Positions 10,018 through 18,933 of a stretch of 64,000 nt of DNA are shown one piece after another. The stretch is taken from positions 1,364,001 to 1,428,000 of the forward strand of contig JAGTWN010000004.1 of assembly GCA_018842655.1 (NCBI GenBank), given 5' to 3'. The DNA comes from Candidatus Pantoea haifensis (GTDB lineage: Bacteria > Pseudomonadota > Gammaproteobacteria > Enterobacterales > Enterobacteriaceae). How positions within the stretch are numbered: the stretch's first letter is position 1; each line of letters begins with the position of its first letter. The translations under genes and the position numbers were made by a program. The notes under the pieces were generated by a model. That model did no database searches. It saw only the letters and a list, made by a program, of their open reading frames with translations, and was not told the origin of the DNA.

Positions 10018-11661
10018 ATGAGTAGGTTGCCGCTGAAAAGGCCGACATTGCGTCGCTTAACGTTTCTTATTGTGTTCTCTGTCTATATTTCTGTTTTTCT
10101 TAATATTGCTTATTACCGGCAAGTATTAACGCTCTTATCGCTGACTAATTTGCACGCCACAGGGGTGTTTCTTTCCATGCCACTGGTGGCTTTTGCTGTC
10201 ATCAATAGTGTGGTCACGCTGGCCTCTTTTATCTGGCTGGATCGCCTGATCATTGCCCTGTTTATTCTGCTTTCTGCATCCGCTCAGTACTTCATTCAAA
10301 CCTACGGCATCATCGTTGACCGCTCAATGATCCTGAATATGCTGGATACGACGGCGTCGGAGAGTTTCGCACTGATCACCCCACAGTTAGTCATTACGCT
10401 GCTCCTGTCAGGAGTGCTGATGGCGTTACTGGCGTATTGGGTCCGGATCCCCAAAGCGCCATGTTTCTGGAAGAGCGTACTTTATCGCGCTGCCAGCATA
10501 CTGCTCTCCGCGATGCTGATTGTGGTGGTGGCCCTGCTGTTTTATAAAGATTACGCTTCACTTTTTCGCAATCACCGCGAACTGATCAAAGCCCTTAGCC
10601 CATCAAACAGTATTGCCGCATCGCTCTCTTACTACAAACACCATCGTCTTGAGAATCAGCCGCTGGTGCGAATTGGCGAAGATGCACATCAGCGACCGGA
10701 ATGGCTATCGGGTAGCAGGAAGAGTTTGACGATTTTGATTGTGGGCGAAACCTCACGTGGCGACGACTTTTCGCTATCAGGGTACAGCCGTCAGACCAAT
10801 CCACTGCTGGAAAAGGATAAGGTGATTTACTTCCCGCATACCGTTTCCTGTGGCACGTCTACTGCGGTATCGGTGCCGTGCATGTTCTCAAACATGCCTC
10901 GCGCACATTATGACGAAGCCCTTGCCAGCCATCAGGAAGGCGTGCTGGATATTATTCAGCGTGCAGGCACTAGCGTACTGTGGAATGAAAACGATGGTGG
11001 CTGCAAAGGCGCCTGTGATCGCGTTCCCCACCAGGATATGACTCGTTTGAATTTGCCCGACATGTGCATTGAGGGCGAATGCTACGACGACGTCCTGTTT
11101 CACGGACTGGATGATTATATTCAGCATCTCAAGGGGAATGGCGTGATTGTGCTGCATACCATCGGCAGTCACGGGCCGACGTACAATCATCGCTATCCAT
11201 CCCAGTTTCGCCAGTTTTTGCCTACCTGCGAAACCAATCAGATTCAGGATTGCTCAAAAACGCAGTTAGTGAACACCTATGACAATACCGTACTGTATGT
11301 TGACCACATTGTTGATAAAGCGATAAAGCTTTTGCAGTCACATCAGGATCAATTCACTACCAGCCTGGTCTATCTCTCCGATCATGGTGAATCGCTGGGT
11401 GAAAAAGGTGAATATTTGCACGGCTTACCCTACGCCATCGCGCCGGATGTGCAAAAGCATATTCCGATGCTGCTCTGGCTCTCAGCGGATTATCAACAAC
11501 GCTTCGCCATAAATAGTCAATGCCTGCGTAAACTGGCTGCGACAGATGATTTTTCACAAGATAATCTCTTCTCCACACTGTTAGGCATGACGGGTACAGT
11601 GACACATGAATACAAGCCCGCAGACGATATTTTGTCGATGTGTCGGAGCACACCACAATGA
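10018..11661 (+). CDS. eptA: Lipid A phosphoethanolamine transferase EptA (PmrC)
   Basis: Inner-membrane enzyme that moves phosphoethanolamine from phosphatidylethanolamine to lipid A, which lowers surface charge and gives polymyxin resistance. Five membrane segments fill the first ~190 residues. A periplasmic sulfatase-like domain follows, with the nucleophile Thr in [17 protein letters not shown] (about 245), the Cys pairs of the family ([22 protein letters not shown]) and the metal ligands in [12 protein letters not shown] take the ATG at 10018, which sits 8 bases after AGG. A GTG at 10009 is in frame but has no clear ribosome site. The stop overlaps the pmrA ATG, so eptA-pmrA-pmrB is an operon as in E. 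coli. Confidence 0.95.
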   Translation: MSRLPLKRPTLRRLTFLIVFSVYISVFLNIAYYRQVLTLLSLTNLHATGVFLSMPLVAFAVINSVVTLASFIWLDRLIIALFILLSASAQYFIQTYGIIVDRSMILNMLDTTASESFALITPQLVITLLLSGVLMALLAYWVRIPKAPCFWKSVLYRAASILLSAMLIVVVALLFYKDYASLFRNHRELIKALSPSNSIAASLSYYKHHRLENQPLVRIGEDAHQRPEWLSGSRKSLTILIVGETSRGDDFSLSGYSRQTNPLLEKDKVIYFPHTVSCGTSTAVSVPCMFSNMPRAHYDEALASHQEGVLDIIQRAGTSVLWNENDGGCKGACDRVPHQDMTRLNLPDMCIEGECYDDVLFHGLDDYIQHLKGNGVIVLHTIGSHGPTYNHRYPSQFRQFLPTCETNQIQDCSKTQLVNTYDNTVLYVDHIVDKAIKLLQSHQDQFTTSLVYLSDHGESLGEKGEYLHGLPYAIAPDVQKHIPMLLWLSADYQQRFAINSQCLRKLAATDDFSQDNLFSTLLGMTGTVTHEYKPADDILSMCRSTPQ

Positions 11662-12338
11662 AGATCTTAATCGTAGAAGATGACGCGCTGCTGCTACAGG
11701 GTTTGGTTCTGGCGCTGGAGGACGAAGGCTATATCTGTGACGGGGTAACAACGATTCGTGAAGCGGAAGCGCACCTCATGAACGGGCTTTATAGCCTACT
11801 GGTGCTGGATTTAGGGTTGCCAGATGAGGATGGTTTGCACTTTTTATTGCGTTTGCGCCGTCAGAAGAAAACTGAGCCGGTTTTGATCCTGACGGCGCGC
11901 GATACCGTTACCGATCGTATTGCGGGCCTTGATGCCGGAGCTGACGACTATTTAATTAAGCCCTTCTCGCTGGATGAATTGCTGGCACGTATTCGGGCGC
12001 TGATTCGTCGCTACGTTAATCAGGGCGACAGTCGGCTCTCGCTGGGAAATTTAACGCTCGATATGACACACCGGCAAATCTACCTTACCGATCACTTGCT
12101 TGATTTAACGCCGAAAGAGTACGCCATTCTGTGCCGCCTGATGCTGAAAGCGGGCAATCCCGTCCATCGTGAAATCCTTTATCAGGATATCTACAATTAC
12201 GACACTGAACCGTCAACCAACACGCTTGAAGTCCATATCCATAATCTTCGCGACAAAATAGGCAAGAGCGCCATTCGCACTGTGCGCGGTTTCGGTTATG
12301 CATTAGTGCAGCAAACCTCTCACAGCGAGTCCTTTTAA
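11658..12338 (+). CDS. pmrA: Response regulator PmrA (BasR)
   Basis: OmpR-family transcription factor activated by PmrB; it switches on lipid A modification genes. The ATG at 11658, overlapping the eptA stop, gives 226 residues beginning [13 protein letters not shown]. The receiver domain has the acidic pair (EDD), the phospho-acceptor Asp in [13 protein letters not shown] (about 51), Thr in ILTARD and Lys in LIKPF. A winged helix-turn-helix follows (about 125-220, with LTPKEYAIL and [11 protein letters not shown]). An in-frame GTG 18 bases earlier is less likely because it lies inside eptA. Confidence 0.95.
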   Translation: MKILIVEDDALLLQGLVLALEDEGYICDGVTTIREAEAHLMNGLYSLLVLDLGLPDEDGLHFLLRLRRQKKTEPVLILTARDTVTDRIAGLDAGADDYLIKPFSLDELLARIRALIRRYVNQGDSRLSLGNLTLDMTHRQIYLTDHLLDLTPKEYAILCRLMLKAGNPVHREILYQDIYNYDTEPSTNTLEVHIHNLRDKIGKSAIRTVRGFGYALVQQTSHSESF

Positions 12339-12339
12339 T

Positions 12340-13425
12340 ATGCGCGTTTTCCACTTGAACCCCAGTACGCTGCGCTTTCGGCTGTTAATCGCCATTGCCC
12401 TGATTTTACTTTTTTGCCAAATCATTAGCGTGATCTGGCTCTGGCATGAGAGTAAAGAGCAGATCCAGTTTTTAGTCGAAGCCACGCTGGAAAATCGCAA
12501 CATGAACCGCCATGTGGAAAAAGAGGTGCATGAGGCGGTAGCCAGTCTGGCCGTCCCGAGTCTGATCATGATCTCTCTGGCCCTCCTGCTGTGCTATCAG
12601 GCAGTAAAATGGATTACACGTCCGTTATCGGTGCTGCAACGTCAGCTTGAAAACCGCAGCGAAGGCGATCTGGCACCCATTGCGTGTGACAGTTCGGTAC
12701 AAGAGATTGATGCGGTAACCCAGGCGCTTAATCGCCTGGTCAGCCGACTGACCACCAGCCTCGATCGGGAACGGCTGTTTACTGCCGATGTTGCTCATGA
12801 ACTGCGCACGCCGCTGGCCGGGCTGCGTCTGCATCTGGAACTGATAGAACGTAAAAATAACATCAATGTTCAGCCTTTATTGCAGCGTCTCGACCAAATG
12901 ACCGACAGCGTGACGCAACTGTTACAGCTGGCGCGCGCGGGCCAGTCTTTTACGTCAGGCAATTATCAGCATGTCGGGTTGATTGACGACGTTATTCTGC
13001 CAATGGAGAGTGAACTCAGCGCCATGCTGGCGGCTCATCAGCAATCACTGATGCTCAACATACCTGAAGAGGTGTTTGTATGGGGTGATGCAACCTTACT
13101 GAAAATGCTGTTACGCAACCTGGTAGAGAATGCCCATCGCTACAGCCCAGCCAACAGTATCATTACGCTCCGTATTGAGCGGGTGCCAGCGTCAGCGTTG
13201 ATCGTCGAAGATGAAGGGCCTGGTATTAATGAAAGCCAGCGTGGCGAGTTAAGTAAAGCCTTTATCCGCATGGATAGCCGTTATGGGGGAATTGGCCTGG
13301 GGCTAAGTATCGTCAGTCGCATCGTTCAACTTCATAACAGCCAGCTCTATCTGGAAAATCGCCCTGACCGATCGGGCTGTCGCGCACGGGTAAAATTTAA
13401 CCCGCTGTCGCATGTTAAGCCGTAA
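12340..13425 (+). CDS. pmrB: Sensor histidine kinase PmrB (BasS)
   Basis: Inner-membrane sensor of Fe3+, Al3+ and low pH that phosphorylates PmrA. The 361 residues have two membrane segments (about 11-30 and 65-87) with a short periplasmic loop between them, a HAMP segment, the phospho-acceptor His in FTADVAHELRTPLAGLRLHL (about 152), and ATPase N (LLRNLVENAHRYSP), G1 (VEDEGPGI) and G2 (GGIGLGLSIV) boxes. The periplasmic loop (about 31-64) is acidic and contains E-x-x-E-like pairs, as expected for metal sensing. It begins one base after the pmrA stop codon. Confidence 0.95.
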   Translation: MRVFHLNPSTLRFRLLIAIALILLFCQIISVIWLWHESKEQIQFLVEATLENRNMNRHVEKEVHEAVASLAVPSLIMISLALLLCYQAVKWITRPLSVLQRQLENRSEGDLAPIACDSSVQEIDAVTQALNRLVSRLTTSLDRERLFTADVAHELRTPLAGLRLHLELIERKNNINVQPLLQRLDQMTDSVTQLLQLARAGQSFTSGNYQHVGLIDDVILPMESELSAMLAAHQQSLMLNIPEEVFVWGDATLLKMLLRNLVENAHRYSPANSIITLRIERVPASALIVEDEGPGINESQRGELSKAFIRMDSRYGGIGLGLSIVSRIVQLHNSQLYLENRPDRSGCRARVKFNPLSHVKP

Positions 13426-13510
13426 ACCACAGATGCAGAAAGGCGGCGAGAATGAGCAGGCTTAACACTACGCTGGCGTATTCGCTTACCGGTCGCTGAT
13501 TGGATTGCAT
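13415..13510 (-). CDS. pmrR: PmrR-like small inner-membrane peptide (31 residues)
   Basis: A 31-codon gene, convergent with pmrB and overlapping its 3' end by 11 bases. The product starts MQSNQRPVSEYASVV, has one membrane helix (about 13-29) and ends FLHLWFTA. From memory, enteric PmrR is a ~30-residue peptide near basS with a similar C-terminal half ending in F-L-x-x-W-F. In Salmonella, PmrR is PmrA-activated and binds LpxT to block lipid A phosphorylation. AGGAG lies just upstream of the ATG, and a strong PmrA box lies 42 bases before it. The name rests on position, size, box and weak sequence similarity. Confidence 0.7.
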   Translation of the reverse strand: MQSNQRPVSEYASVVLSLLILAAFLHLWFTA

Positions 13511-13551
13511 GGATCTCTCCTCTTCGAATAAAAGAAGTATCCACACAACAG

Positions 13552-13568
13552 ATTAAGGAAACCTTAAG
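13552..13568 (-). promoter_or_regulatory. PmrA box upstream of the pmrR-like gene
   Basis: Minus strand CTTAAG (13568-13563), GTTTC, CTTAAT (13557-13552). Both half-sites fit YTTAAK with the required five-base spacer. Distance to the start codon is 41 bases, similar to the eptA box. Confidence 0.8.
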
Positions 13569-13732
13569 CCTGAAAAATCCGCACAGAATATGAGGCTGGC
13601 CGGCTGCTTTCTGTACGCATTTCTACTCCATCATTCTGCCGTGGCGTTACTCACAACTTAATCAGACGGCACCGCCGCCTTTTCTGCATGCTTCTACACT
13701 TAATGGTCAGGTCCTTATTAAGGAGAAATGCC

Positions 13733-14299
13733 ATGAGTCAACGCATGCACAAATATGCTTTTCCCGTCAGCAAAGCGCGAAAGTATCTTGAACCCGGTCC
13801 CGTGCTGCTGCTGAGTTCACAATTTGAGGATCACAGCGACATCATGACGCTCGGCTGGCATACCATTCTGGAATTTTCACCTTCACTGGTGGGCTGCATG
13901 ATCTCCGGCATGAATTTCAGCCATGAGCTGATTCGTAACAGCGGTCAATGCGTTCTTAATTTACCAACAGCAGATTTAGTCGATAAGGTTGTTGCTATCG
14001 GTAACAGTCACGGTGACAAGATCGATAAGTTTGCCTCATTCGGCTTAACTGCTGAACCGGCACACAGTGTTAATGCACCGATGATCGCCGAGTGTTTTGC
14101 CAGCTTCGAATGCCAGCTGTATGACGATTCCATGGTGGACAACTACAATCTTTTTATCTTTGAAATCGTTAAAGCGCATGTCGCAGAACAGCCAGAATTC
14201 CCGACAACGCTGCACTATACCGGCGAAGGCCGCTTCACCGTAATGGGTGACAAGCTGCTGGACAAGAGCAAAGATTTTAAGCCAGAAATGCTGATTTAG
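13733..14299 (+). CDS. Flavin reductase-like FMN-binding protein
   Basis: A 188-residue protein of the flavin reductase-like (FMN-binding split barrel) family, starting at the ATG at 13733 behind AAGGAG. The N-terminal stretch PVLLLSSQFEDHSDIMTLGWHTIL, followed by VGCMISGMNFSHELIRNSGQCVLNLP, is the typical FMN-binding core, and GNSHGDKIDKFA continues it. Such proteins reduce flavins with NAD(P)H or bind FMN for an unknown oxidoreductase role; the substrate cannot be told from sequence. An in-frame start at 13688 would add 15 residues with no family match. It lies between the pmr island and msrA on the same strand, so an operon with msrA (61 bases apart) is possible. Confidence 0.85.
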   Translation: MSQRMHKYAFPVSKARKYLEPGPVLLLSSQFEDHSDIMTLGWHTILEFSPSLVGCMISGMNFSHELIRNSGQCVLNLPTADLVDKVVAIGNSHGDKIDKFASFGLTAEPAHSVNAPMIAECFASFECQLYDDSMVDNYNLFIFEIVKAHVAEQPEFPTTLHYTGEGRFTVMGDKLLDKSKDFKPEMLI

Positions 14300-14359
14300 T
14301 TGAAATAAGATGAATGCGCCCCCACTGTTTCCCTTTCGACCTGACAGGAGTAGAACAAT

Positions 14360-14893
14360 ATGGCAATCGAATACGCAGTGATCGCAGGCGGCTGTTTTTG
14401 GTGTACTGAGGCCGTGTTTAAGGATGTGATTGGCGTTGAGTCGGTTGAAAGCGGCTATACCGGCGGTGCGCGTCCAAACCCGACTTATGAACAGGTGTGC
14501 AGTGGCGCGACAGGTCATGCAGAAGCGATTCGGATTGGTTTTGACCCGGAAAAAGTCAGCTACGGCGATTTACTGGATATCAGCTTTGTTACCCACGATC
14601 CGACGCAGTTGAATCGTCAGGGCAATGACATCGGGACGCAATATCGCTCAGCGATTTTCCCGGCGAATGCCGCGCAGGAAGCTGAAGCGCGTGCTGCGAT
14701 TGAACGTGCACAGGCCGACCATTCTGAGCCGGTTGTAACAACAATTGAGCCGCTGAAAGAGTGGTATCCCGCAGAAGATTATCATCAGGATTACTGGGAA
14801 GGCGCAGGCCAGCGCAATGGGTACTGCATGGCAGTTATCCCGCCAAAATTACAGAAGTTACGCAAAAGTTTTGCAAACCGCGTTAAAAATTAA
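14360..14893 (+). CDS. msrA: Peptide methionine-S-sulfoxide reductase MsrA
   Basis: Repairs oxidised methionine, specific for the S-sulfoxide. The 177-residue protein carries the catalytic motif [11 protein letters not shown] (about 10-20, nucleophile Cys), the GYTGG loop, [35 protein letters not shown] and the YHQDYW stretch. Resolving Cys residues are not clustered at the C terminus as in long E. coli MsrA, and a single CMAV occurs late, so this is the short MsrA type (E. coli MsrA has 212 residues). It may therefore be a second paralogue rather than the main msrA. ACAGGAG precedes the ATG. Confidence 0.9.
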   Translation: MAIEYAVIAGGCFWCTEAVFKDVIGVESVESGYTGGARPNPTYEQVCSGATGHAEAIRIGFDPEKVSYGDLLDISFVTHDPTQLNRQGNDIGTQYRSAIFPANAAQEAEARAAIERAQADHSEPVVTTIEPLKEWYPAEDYHQDYWEGAGQRNGYCMAVIPPKLQKLRKSFANRVKN

Positions 14894-14908
14894 TTTCTCT
14901 CTTCTGTT

Positions 14909-14933
14909 CCCTCTCCCGCATATTGGGAGAGGG
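14909..14933 (+). terminator. Inverted repeat after msrA
   Basis: CCCTCTCCC pairs with GGGAGAGGG around seven bases, 15 bases after the msrA stop. No T run follows. A similar hairpin lies after amyA (50659-50681), so this may be a dispersed intergenic element that also ends transcription. Confidence 0.5.
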
Positions 14934-14936
14934 TAA

Positions 14937-15333
14937 TGTGTGCTTTCTGATAATCAGCAGCTTTTGCTACGTCAGGTGCGGCAGTGATTTCGACGTTACC
15001 TGTCCCGGCATCCGATGATGTTTTTCGCGCTGGTATGGCGCAAAAAGGTTTTTAACGCTTCGGTCTGATTGCCCGTTAAACGATGTGCCCCGCCATGCTG
15101 ACTGAGATCGCGATTGAACCAGCAAGCAGAGTAACCGTAAAAAGACGAACCTGTCTGATTTTGCTGTTTCTTTTTTAGCCTGATTACCTGAGATTGCAGG
15201 CGATACGTTGCAGAGGATTCGATTATGCTTACATGTTGGCGACCTTTCATTTGATGACAAAACAGTCAGAACGCGCAGTAGAAAACCGATTCGTTCAGTG
15301 CTTAAGCGAATAGAAAAAAGAGAAAAATAGTGC
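14937..15333. other. Gap between msrA and tRNA-Ser
   Basis: No gene is supported. Minus-strand open frames of 84 and 141 codons overlap each other in different frames, match no family I know and lack clear ribosome sites. The right end leads into the tRNA promoter. Confidence 0.4.
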
Positions 15334-15362
15334 TTGACCCTTTTCAGCCTGATCCCTATAGT
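15334..15362 (+). promoter_or_regulatory. Sigma 70 promoter of tRNA-Ser
   Basis: TTGACC (15334-15339), a 17-base spacer and TATAGT (15357-15362), followed by a GC-rich discriminator (AGCGCCCC). This is typical of stringently controlled stable RNA promoters. Confidence 0.85.
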
Positions 15363-15400
15363 AGCGCCCCGTTGACCCAGTGCGGTCAGCAATAAAATGT

Positions 15401-15488
15401 GGTGAGGTGTCCGAGTGGCTGAAGGAGCACGCCTGGAAAGTGTGTATACGGCAACGTATCGAGGGTTCGAATCCCTCCCTCACCGCCA
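15401..15488 (+). tRNA. tRNA-Ser (GGA anticodon)
   Basis: An 88-base class II tRNA with paired acceptor ends (GGTGAGG with CCTCACC), an encoded CCA (15486-15488), the T-loop TTCGAATC and an extra arm between the anticodon and T stems. The anticodon GGA is at 15435-15437, so it reads UCC/UCU codons. It closely resembles the E. coli serW/serX products. The last 18 bases are copied four more times in the repeat array that follows. Confidence 0.97.
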
Positions 15489-16216
15489 TCATTTCAAAGA
15501 AGAGCCTGAATTCACGTTCAGGCTTTTTTTGCATATTCTCCCGGAGGGAGGGTGAGAACCCTCGTCAGGGTTCGACAAAACGGCAGGAACGCCGTTTTGC
15601 ATGGCCAGCGGCCACCCGCAGGGCGAGCGCCAGGGATGGCGCGAGTAACATCCCTCCCTCACCGCCATCATTTCAAAGAAGAGCCTGAATTCACGTTCAG
15701 GCTTTTTTTGCATATTCTCCCGGAGGGGGTGAGAACCCTCGTCAGGGTTCGACAAAACGGCAGGAACGCCGTTTTGCATGGCCAGCGGCCACCCGCAGGG
15801 CGAGCGCCAGGGATGGCGCGAGTGATATCCCTCCTCACCGCCATCATTTCAAAGAAAAGCCTGAATTCACGTTCAGGCTTTTTTTGCATATTCTCCCGGA
15901 GGGAGGGTGAGAACCCTCGTCAGGGTTCGACAAAACGGCAGGAACGCCGTTTTGCATGGCCAGCGGCCACCCGCAGGGCGAGCGCCAGGGATGGCGCGAG
16001 TAACATCCCTCCCTCACCGCCATCATTTCAAAGAAGAGCCTGAATTCACGTTCAGGCTTTTTTTGCATATTCTCCCGGAGGGAGGGTGAGAACCCTCGTC
16101 AGGGTTCGACAAAACGGCAGGAACGCCGTTTTGCATGGCCAGCGGCCACCCGCAGGGCGAGCGCCAGGGATGGCGCGAGTGATATCCCTCCCTCACCGCC
16201 ATCATTTCAAAGAAGC
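15481..16216 (+). repeat. tRNA-linked tandem repeat, four ~179-bp units (rtT-like)
   Basis: Copies of CACCGCCATCATTTCAAAGA begin at 15481, 15660, 15836, 16015 and 16194, giving periods of 179, 176, 179 and 179 bases. Each unit holds a terminator hairpin, CCCGGAGGG, a GAACCCTCGTCAGGGTTC palindrome, an AAAACGG...CCGTTTT palindrome, a GGCCAGCGGCC palindrome, and then the last 18 bases of the tRNA (ATCCCTCCCTCACCGCCA). Units ending GTAACATCCC and GTGATATCCC alternate. The arrangement matches the rtT repeats behind E. coli tyrT, where 178-bp units carry a 19-base tRNA 3' end. Open frames inside are repeat artefacts. Confidence 0.85.
15503..15530 (+). terminator. Rho-independent terminator after tRNA-Ser
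   Basis: AGCCTGAA (15503-15510), a six-base loop and TTCAGGCT, followed by a T run. The hairpin recurs in each full downstream repeat unit. Confidence 0.85.
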
Positions 16217-16288
16217 GTGTTCATCAGGTTTTTTCATCAAAAAACCTGGCCTGAGCCGGGTTTATCTGATCACAGATGACAATCCCGA

Positions 16289-17077
16289 TTAACTGTAAGC
16301 AAGCAGCGTACGCTGGCACAGAGCCGAACGTACACAATCCTCTTTGCCGAAACGGACTATGCCAACCATCTCGTCCTCTTCGAAACGCGCCAGCGCGTCT
16401 GCGAGACCGGAAGGCACCCCAGCGGGCAAGTCGCACTGGGTAATATCACCGTTAACGATTACCGTGACGTTTTCGCCAAGGCGTGTAAGGAACATTTTCA
16501 TCTGCGCGGCGGTGACGTTTTGCGCCTCATCCAGAATAACTACCGCGTTTTCAAAGGTACGTCCGCGCATATAAGCAAATGGCGCGATTTCCACTTTGGC
16601 GATTTCCGGACGCAGACAATATTGCATGAAGGATGCGCCGAGACGTTTAACCAGAATGTCGTAAACCGGTCGGAAATACGGGGCAAATTTCTCTGAGATA
16701 TCTCCGGGGAGAAATCCCAGATCCTCATCAGCCTGTAGTACCGGGCGCGTGACGATAATCCTGTCAATATCCTTATGAATCAGGGCTTCAGCCGCTTTCG
16801 CGGCGCTAATCCAGGTTTTACCGCAGCCAGCTTCGCCGGTTGCAAAGATTAGCTGTTTCGTTTCTATGGCGTTGAGATAGTGTGCCTGAGCATCATTTCG
16901 GGCTTCAATCGGTGCCCGGTCACGCACATCGCGCGCCATGCCAATTGAATCCAACCCACCCATTTGCACCAGCGAAGTGACCGATTCTTCTTCACGCTGA
17001 CGATGACTGCGAGAGTCATTGCGAAGCACTCGTCTTGCTTCTCGACGCGCTTTGATCACTGCTTTCTGTCTTCCCAT
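16289..17077 (-). CDS. phoH: PhoH family ATPase
   Basis: Cytoplasmic P-loop ATPase, predicted RNA-related. The 262-residue protein has a basic N terminus (MGRQKAVIKARREARR), Walker A in ATGEAGCGKTWIS (about 79-91), Walker B in VVILDEAQNVTAAQMKMFLTR, and the VIVNGDITQCDLP stretch. It matches short enteric PhoH rather than the longer YbeZ. E. coli phoH is a Pho-regulon gene; I do not see a clear Pho box in the 578-base upstream gap. Its 3' end faces the tRNA repeat array. Confidence 0.9.
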   Translation of the reverse strand: MGRQKAVIKARREARRVLRNDSRSHRQREEESVTSLVQMGGLDSIGMARDVRDRAPIEARNDAQAHYLNAIETKQLIFATGEAGCGKTWISAAKAAEALIHKDIDRIIVTRPVLQADEDLGFLPGDISEKFAPYFRPVYDILVKRLGASFMQYCLRPEIAKVEIAPFAYMRGRTFENAVVILDEAQNVTAAQMKMFLTRLGENVTVIVNGDITQCDLPAGVPSGLADALARFEEDEMVGIVRFGKEDCVRSALCQRTLLAYS

Positions 17078-17610
17078 AGTGGCACCTTACAGTTGGTTTC
17101 ATTTCCCGCATAGGGCTGTTAACCCATTGCGATTACGTGAACGCTTTAGAGGTTTTGAGTGGCTTCCTTGTAAGCCGTGGTGAGCCGTGTGAGTGGCATA
17201 CAGCAACGCAACAGCAATGCTGCATACCGGATAACAATGAATTCAGTTTGAAGAGAAAAAACGTCAGAGAGAAGTGGAGTTCAGGAGGGAAAAAAGCCCT
17301 CGCAGAAAAATGCGATGTGTTTACTAAATTTGCCGATCCGTAAAAGCATTGACCCATGCGCGAACTCCAGTGTGATACGTCAACACGTCTGATTACGCTT
17401 AATGATTAAATTGCACCAACTTCATGTGGCTTTGCAACAGTAATTTTACCTGACGATAAAGAAATTGCGTAACCCTGCATTAGCCATCCCGTCGTTTATA
17501 TTTCAAAGTCATTATTTTACAAGGATTTGGATTATTCAGGCTGGCAGGAAAAAATTAGGAGGATCCGTAAAGCGATGCGTGAATATGATCACCGGTGAAA
17601 AAAGATGAGA
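17078..17610. other. Gap between efeB and phoH
   Basis: No gene is supported. A 68-codon plus-strand frame at 17137-17343 starts with GTG, has no ribosome site and no recognisable family. The region should contain the phoH promoter on the minus strand. Confidence 0.4.
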
Positions 17611-17612
17611 TC

Positions 17613-17633
17613 CTTCTGCCGCAAGCGCGGCAG
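17613..17633 (-). terminator. Inverted repeat after efeB, likely terminator
   Basis: TTCTGCCGC and GCGGCAGAA pair around a short loop, about 25 bases after the efeB stop. On the minus strand a T-rich stretch follows a few bases later. Confidence 0.55.
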
Positions 17634-17655
17634 AAAGCCGTTGATGGAAATTTAA

Positions 17656-18933
17656 TCAGGACTCAAGGAGTGATTGCGCTAAATAATGATTTTTATCCAC
17701 TACGCCAGGCAAAACATAAAAGTATCCGCCGCCAGTTGGACGTATATATTCTTCCAGCGCCTCGCCGTTAAGACGTTTTTGTACCGTGATAAAACCTTTT
17801 TCTAAATCGTGCTGATAGCAAACAAACAGTAAACCCATTTCAAGTTGCCCGGCAGCAGTCACCCCGGCTGAATAGCTGTAACCCCGACGAAGCATTACGC
17901 TGCTGGCCGTTTCAGCTGTACGGGGATTAGCAAGACGAATATGGGCATCCAGCGCAATCGCTTCGCCATCAGGATCACGGGTGTAATCAGGTATATCGCG
18001 TTCGTGCTGCATACCCAACGGCGCCCCGCTCAACTTGTCCCGGCCAAAGATAGTTTGCTGCTCACCCAGCGGCGTACGATCCCACATTTCTACGTGAAAA
18101 CGAACAATGCGTACCGCCTGATAACTGCCGTGACGTGCCCATGCAGGCTCGCCCTGATCTTCTGTCACCCACAGGATCTGGCTCATCAGTGCACCGTCCC
18201 GGATATCGGGGTTGGCGCTGCCGTCTTTAAAGCCAAGCAGGTTAACGGGCGTCTCTTTTCCCTGACTGCGCGCCGCGTGATCGGAGATAAACCCTTCGCG
18301 TCGCCAGCGTACCCCCAACAGATCGGGGGTATGCTTAATGATGTCACGCAGCGCGTGGATAACGGTATCCTGTGTATTGGCGCAAATCTGCAACAGCACA
18401 TCACCGTGGCACTGGTTTGCATCAAGTGAATCGTTAGGAAAGCGCGTCATGATCTGTAATTTTTTCGGCTTATGCGGCGCTAAACCGAAGCGTTGGTCAA
18501 ACAGCGATGCGCCAACTGAAACAGTAATGGTCAGGTTATCTGGCGCAATATATGCCCCTAAAATGCCTGAATCCTGCGGCGGCAATTGTGGGTTGTCCAC
18601 TCGCGGTGCCGGGCCGCCTTGCGTTAAAAAGGCGATGCGCTGAGTCAGCAAGATAAACAAGCGTTTAAGATCGCTTTTATCAGTGGCTAAAAGGTCAAAA
18701 GCCACCAGCATCATGGAAGCCTGCTGCGGCGTGACAATGCCCGCCTGATGCTGACCATAGAAAGGTTGCACCTGCTCGCGTGCATTCGGTGTCACTGTAC
18801 CGGGCGAAAAGCTGTCAGCCGTGGCGGTGTGAAACGGACATCCGCCGCTCAGGGCTGTCGCACCGCCCAGCAGTCCCAAACTTTTTAATAAACGACGACG
18901 CGCGGGCTGCGCGTCCTCTTGCTGATGACTCAT
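17656..18933 (-). CDS. efeB: Deferrochelatase/peroxidase EfeB (DyP type)
   Basis: Periplasmic haem-containing DyP peroxidase of the EfeUOB ferrous-iron uptake system. The 425 residues start with a twin-arginine signal ([20 protein letters not shown], about 11-30). The DyP signature [10 protein letters not shown] holds the catalytic Asp, and the HIRLANPRT stretch holds the likely haem-ligand His. Length is close to E. coli EfeB (423). Its ATG directly follows the efeO stop (TAAATG), so it is the third gene of efeUOB. Confidence 0.95.
   Translation of the reverse strand: MSHQQEDAQPARRRLLKSLGLLGGATALSGGCPFHTATADSFSPGTVTPNAREQVQPFYGQHQAGIVTPQQASMMLVAFDLLATDKSDLKRLFILLTQRIAFLTQGGPAPRVDNPQLPPQDSGILGAYIAPDNLTITVSVGASLFDQRFGLAPHKPKKLQIMTRFPNDSLDANQCHGDVLLQICANTQDTVIHALRDIIKHTPDLLGVRWRREGFISDHAARSQGKETPVNLLGFKDGSANPDIRDGALMSQILWVTEDQGEPAWARHGSYQAVRIVRFHVEMWDRTPLGEQQTIFGRDKLSGAPLGMQHERDIPDYTRDPDGEAIALDAHIRLANPRTAETASSVMLRRGYSYSAGVTAAGQLEMGLLFVCYQHDLEKGFITVQKRLNGEALEEYIRPTGGGYFYVLPGVVDKNHYLAQSLLES

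Noticed and set aside
14967-15392. 141- and 84-codon minus-strand frames before tRNA-Ser
   Set aside because: Overlapping in different frames, no known family, no clear start signal, and the first runs through the tRNA promoter.
15552-16292. Several open frames in the tRNA repeat array
   Set aside because: They decode the repeat units themselves on both strands and are not conserved protein text.
17137-17343. 68-codon frame upstream of phoH
   Set aside because: GTG start without ribosome site and no family match.
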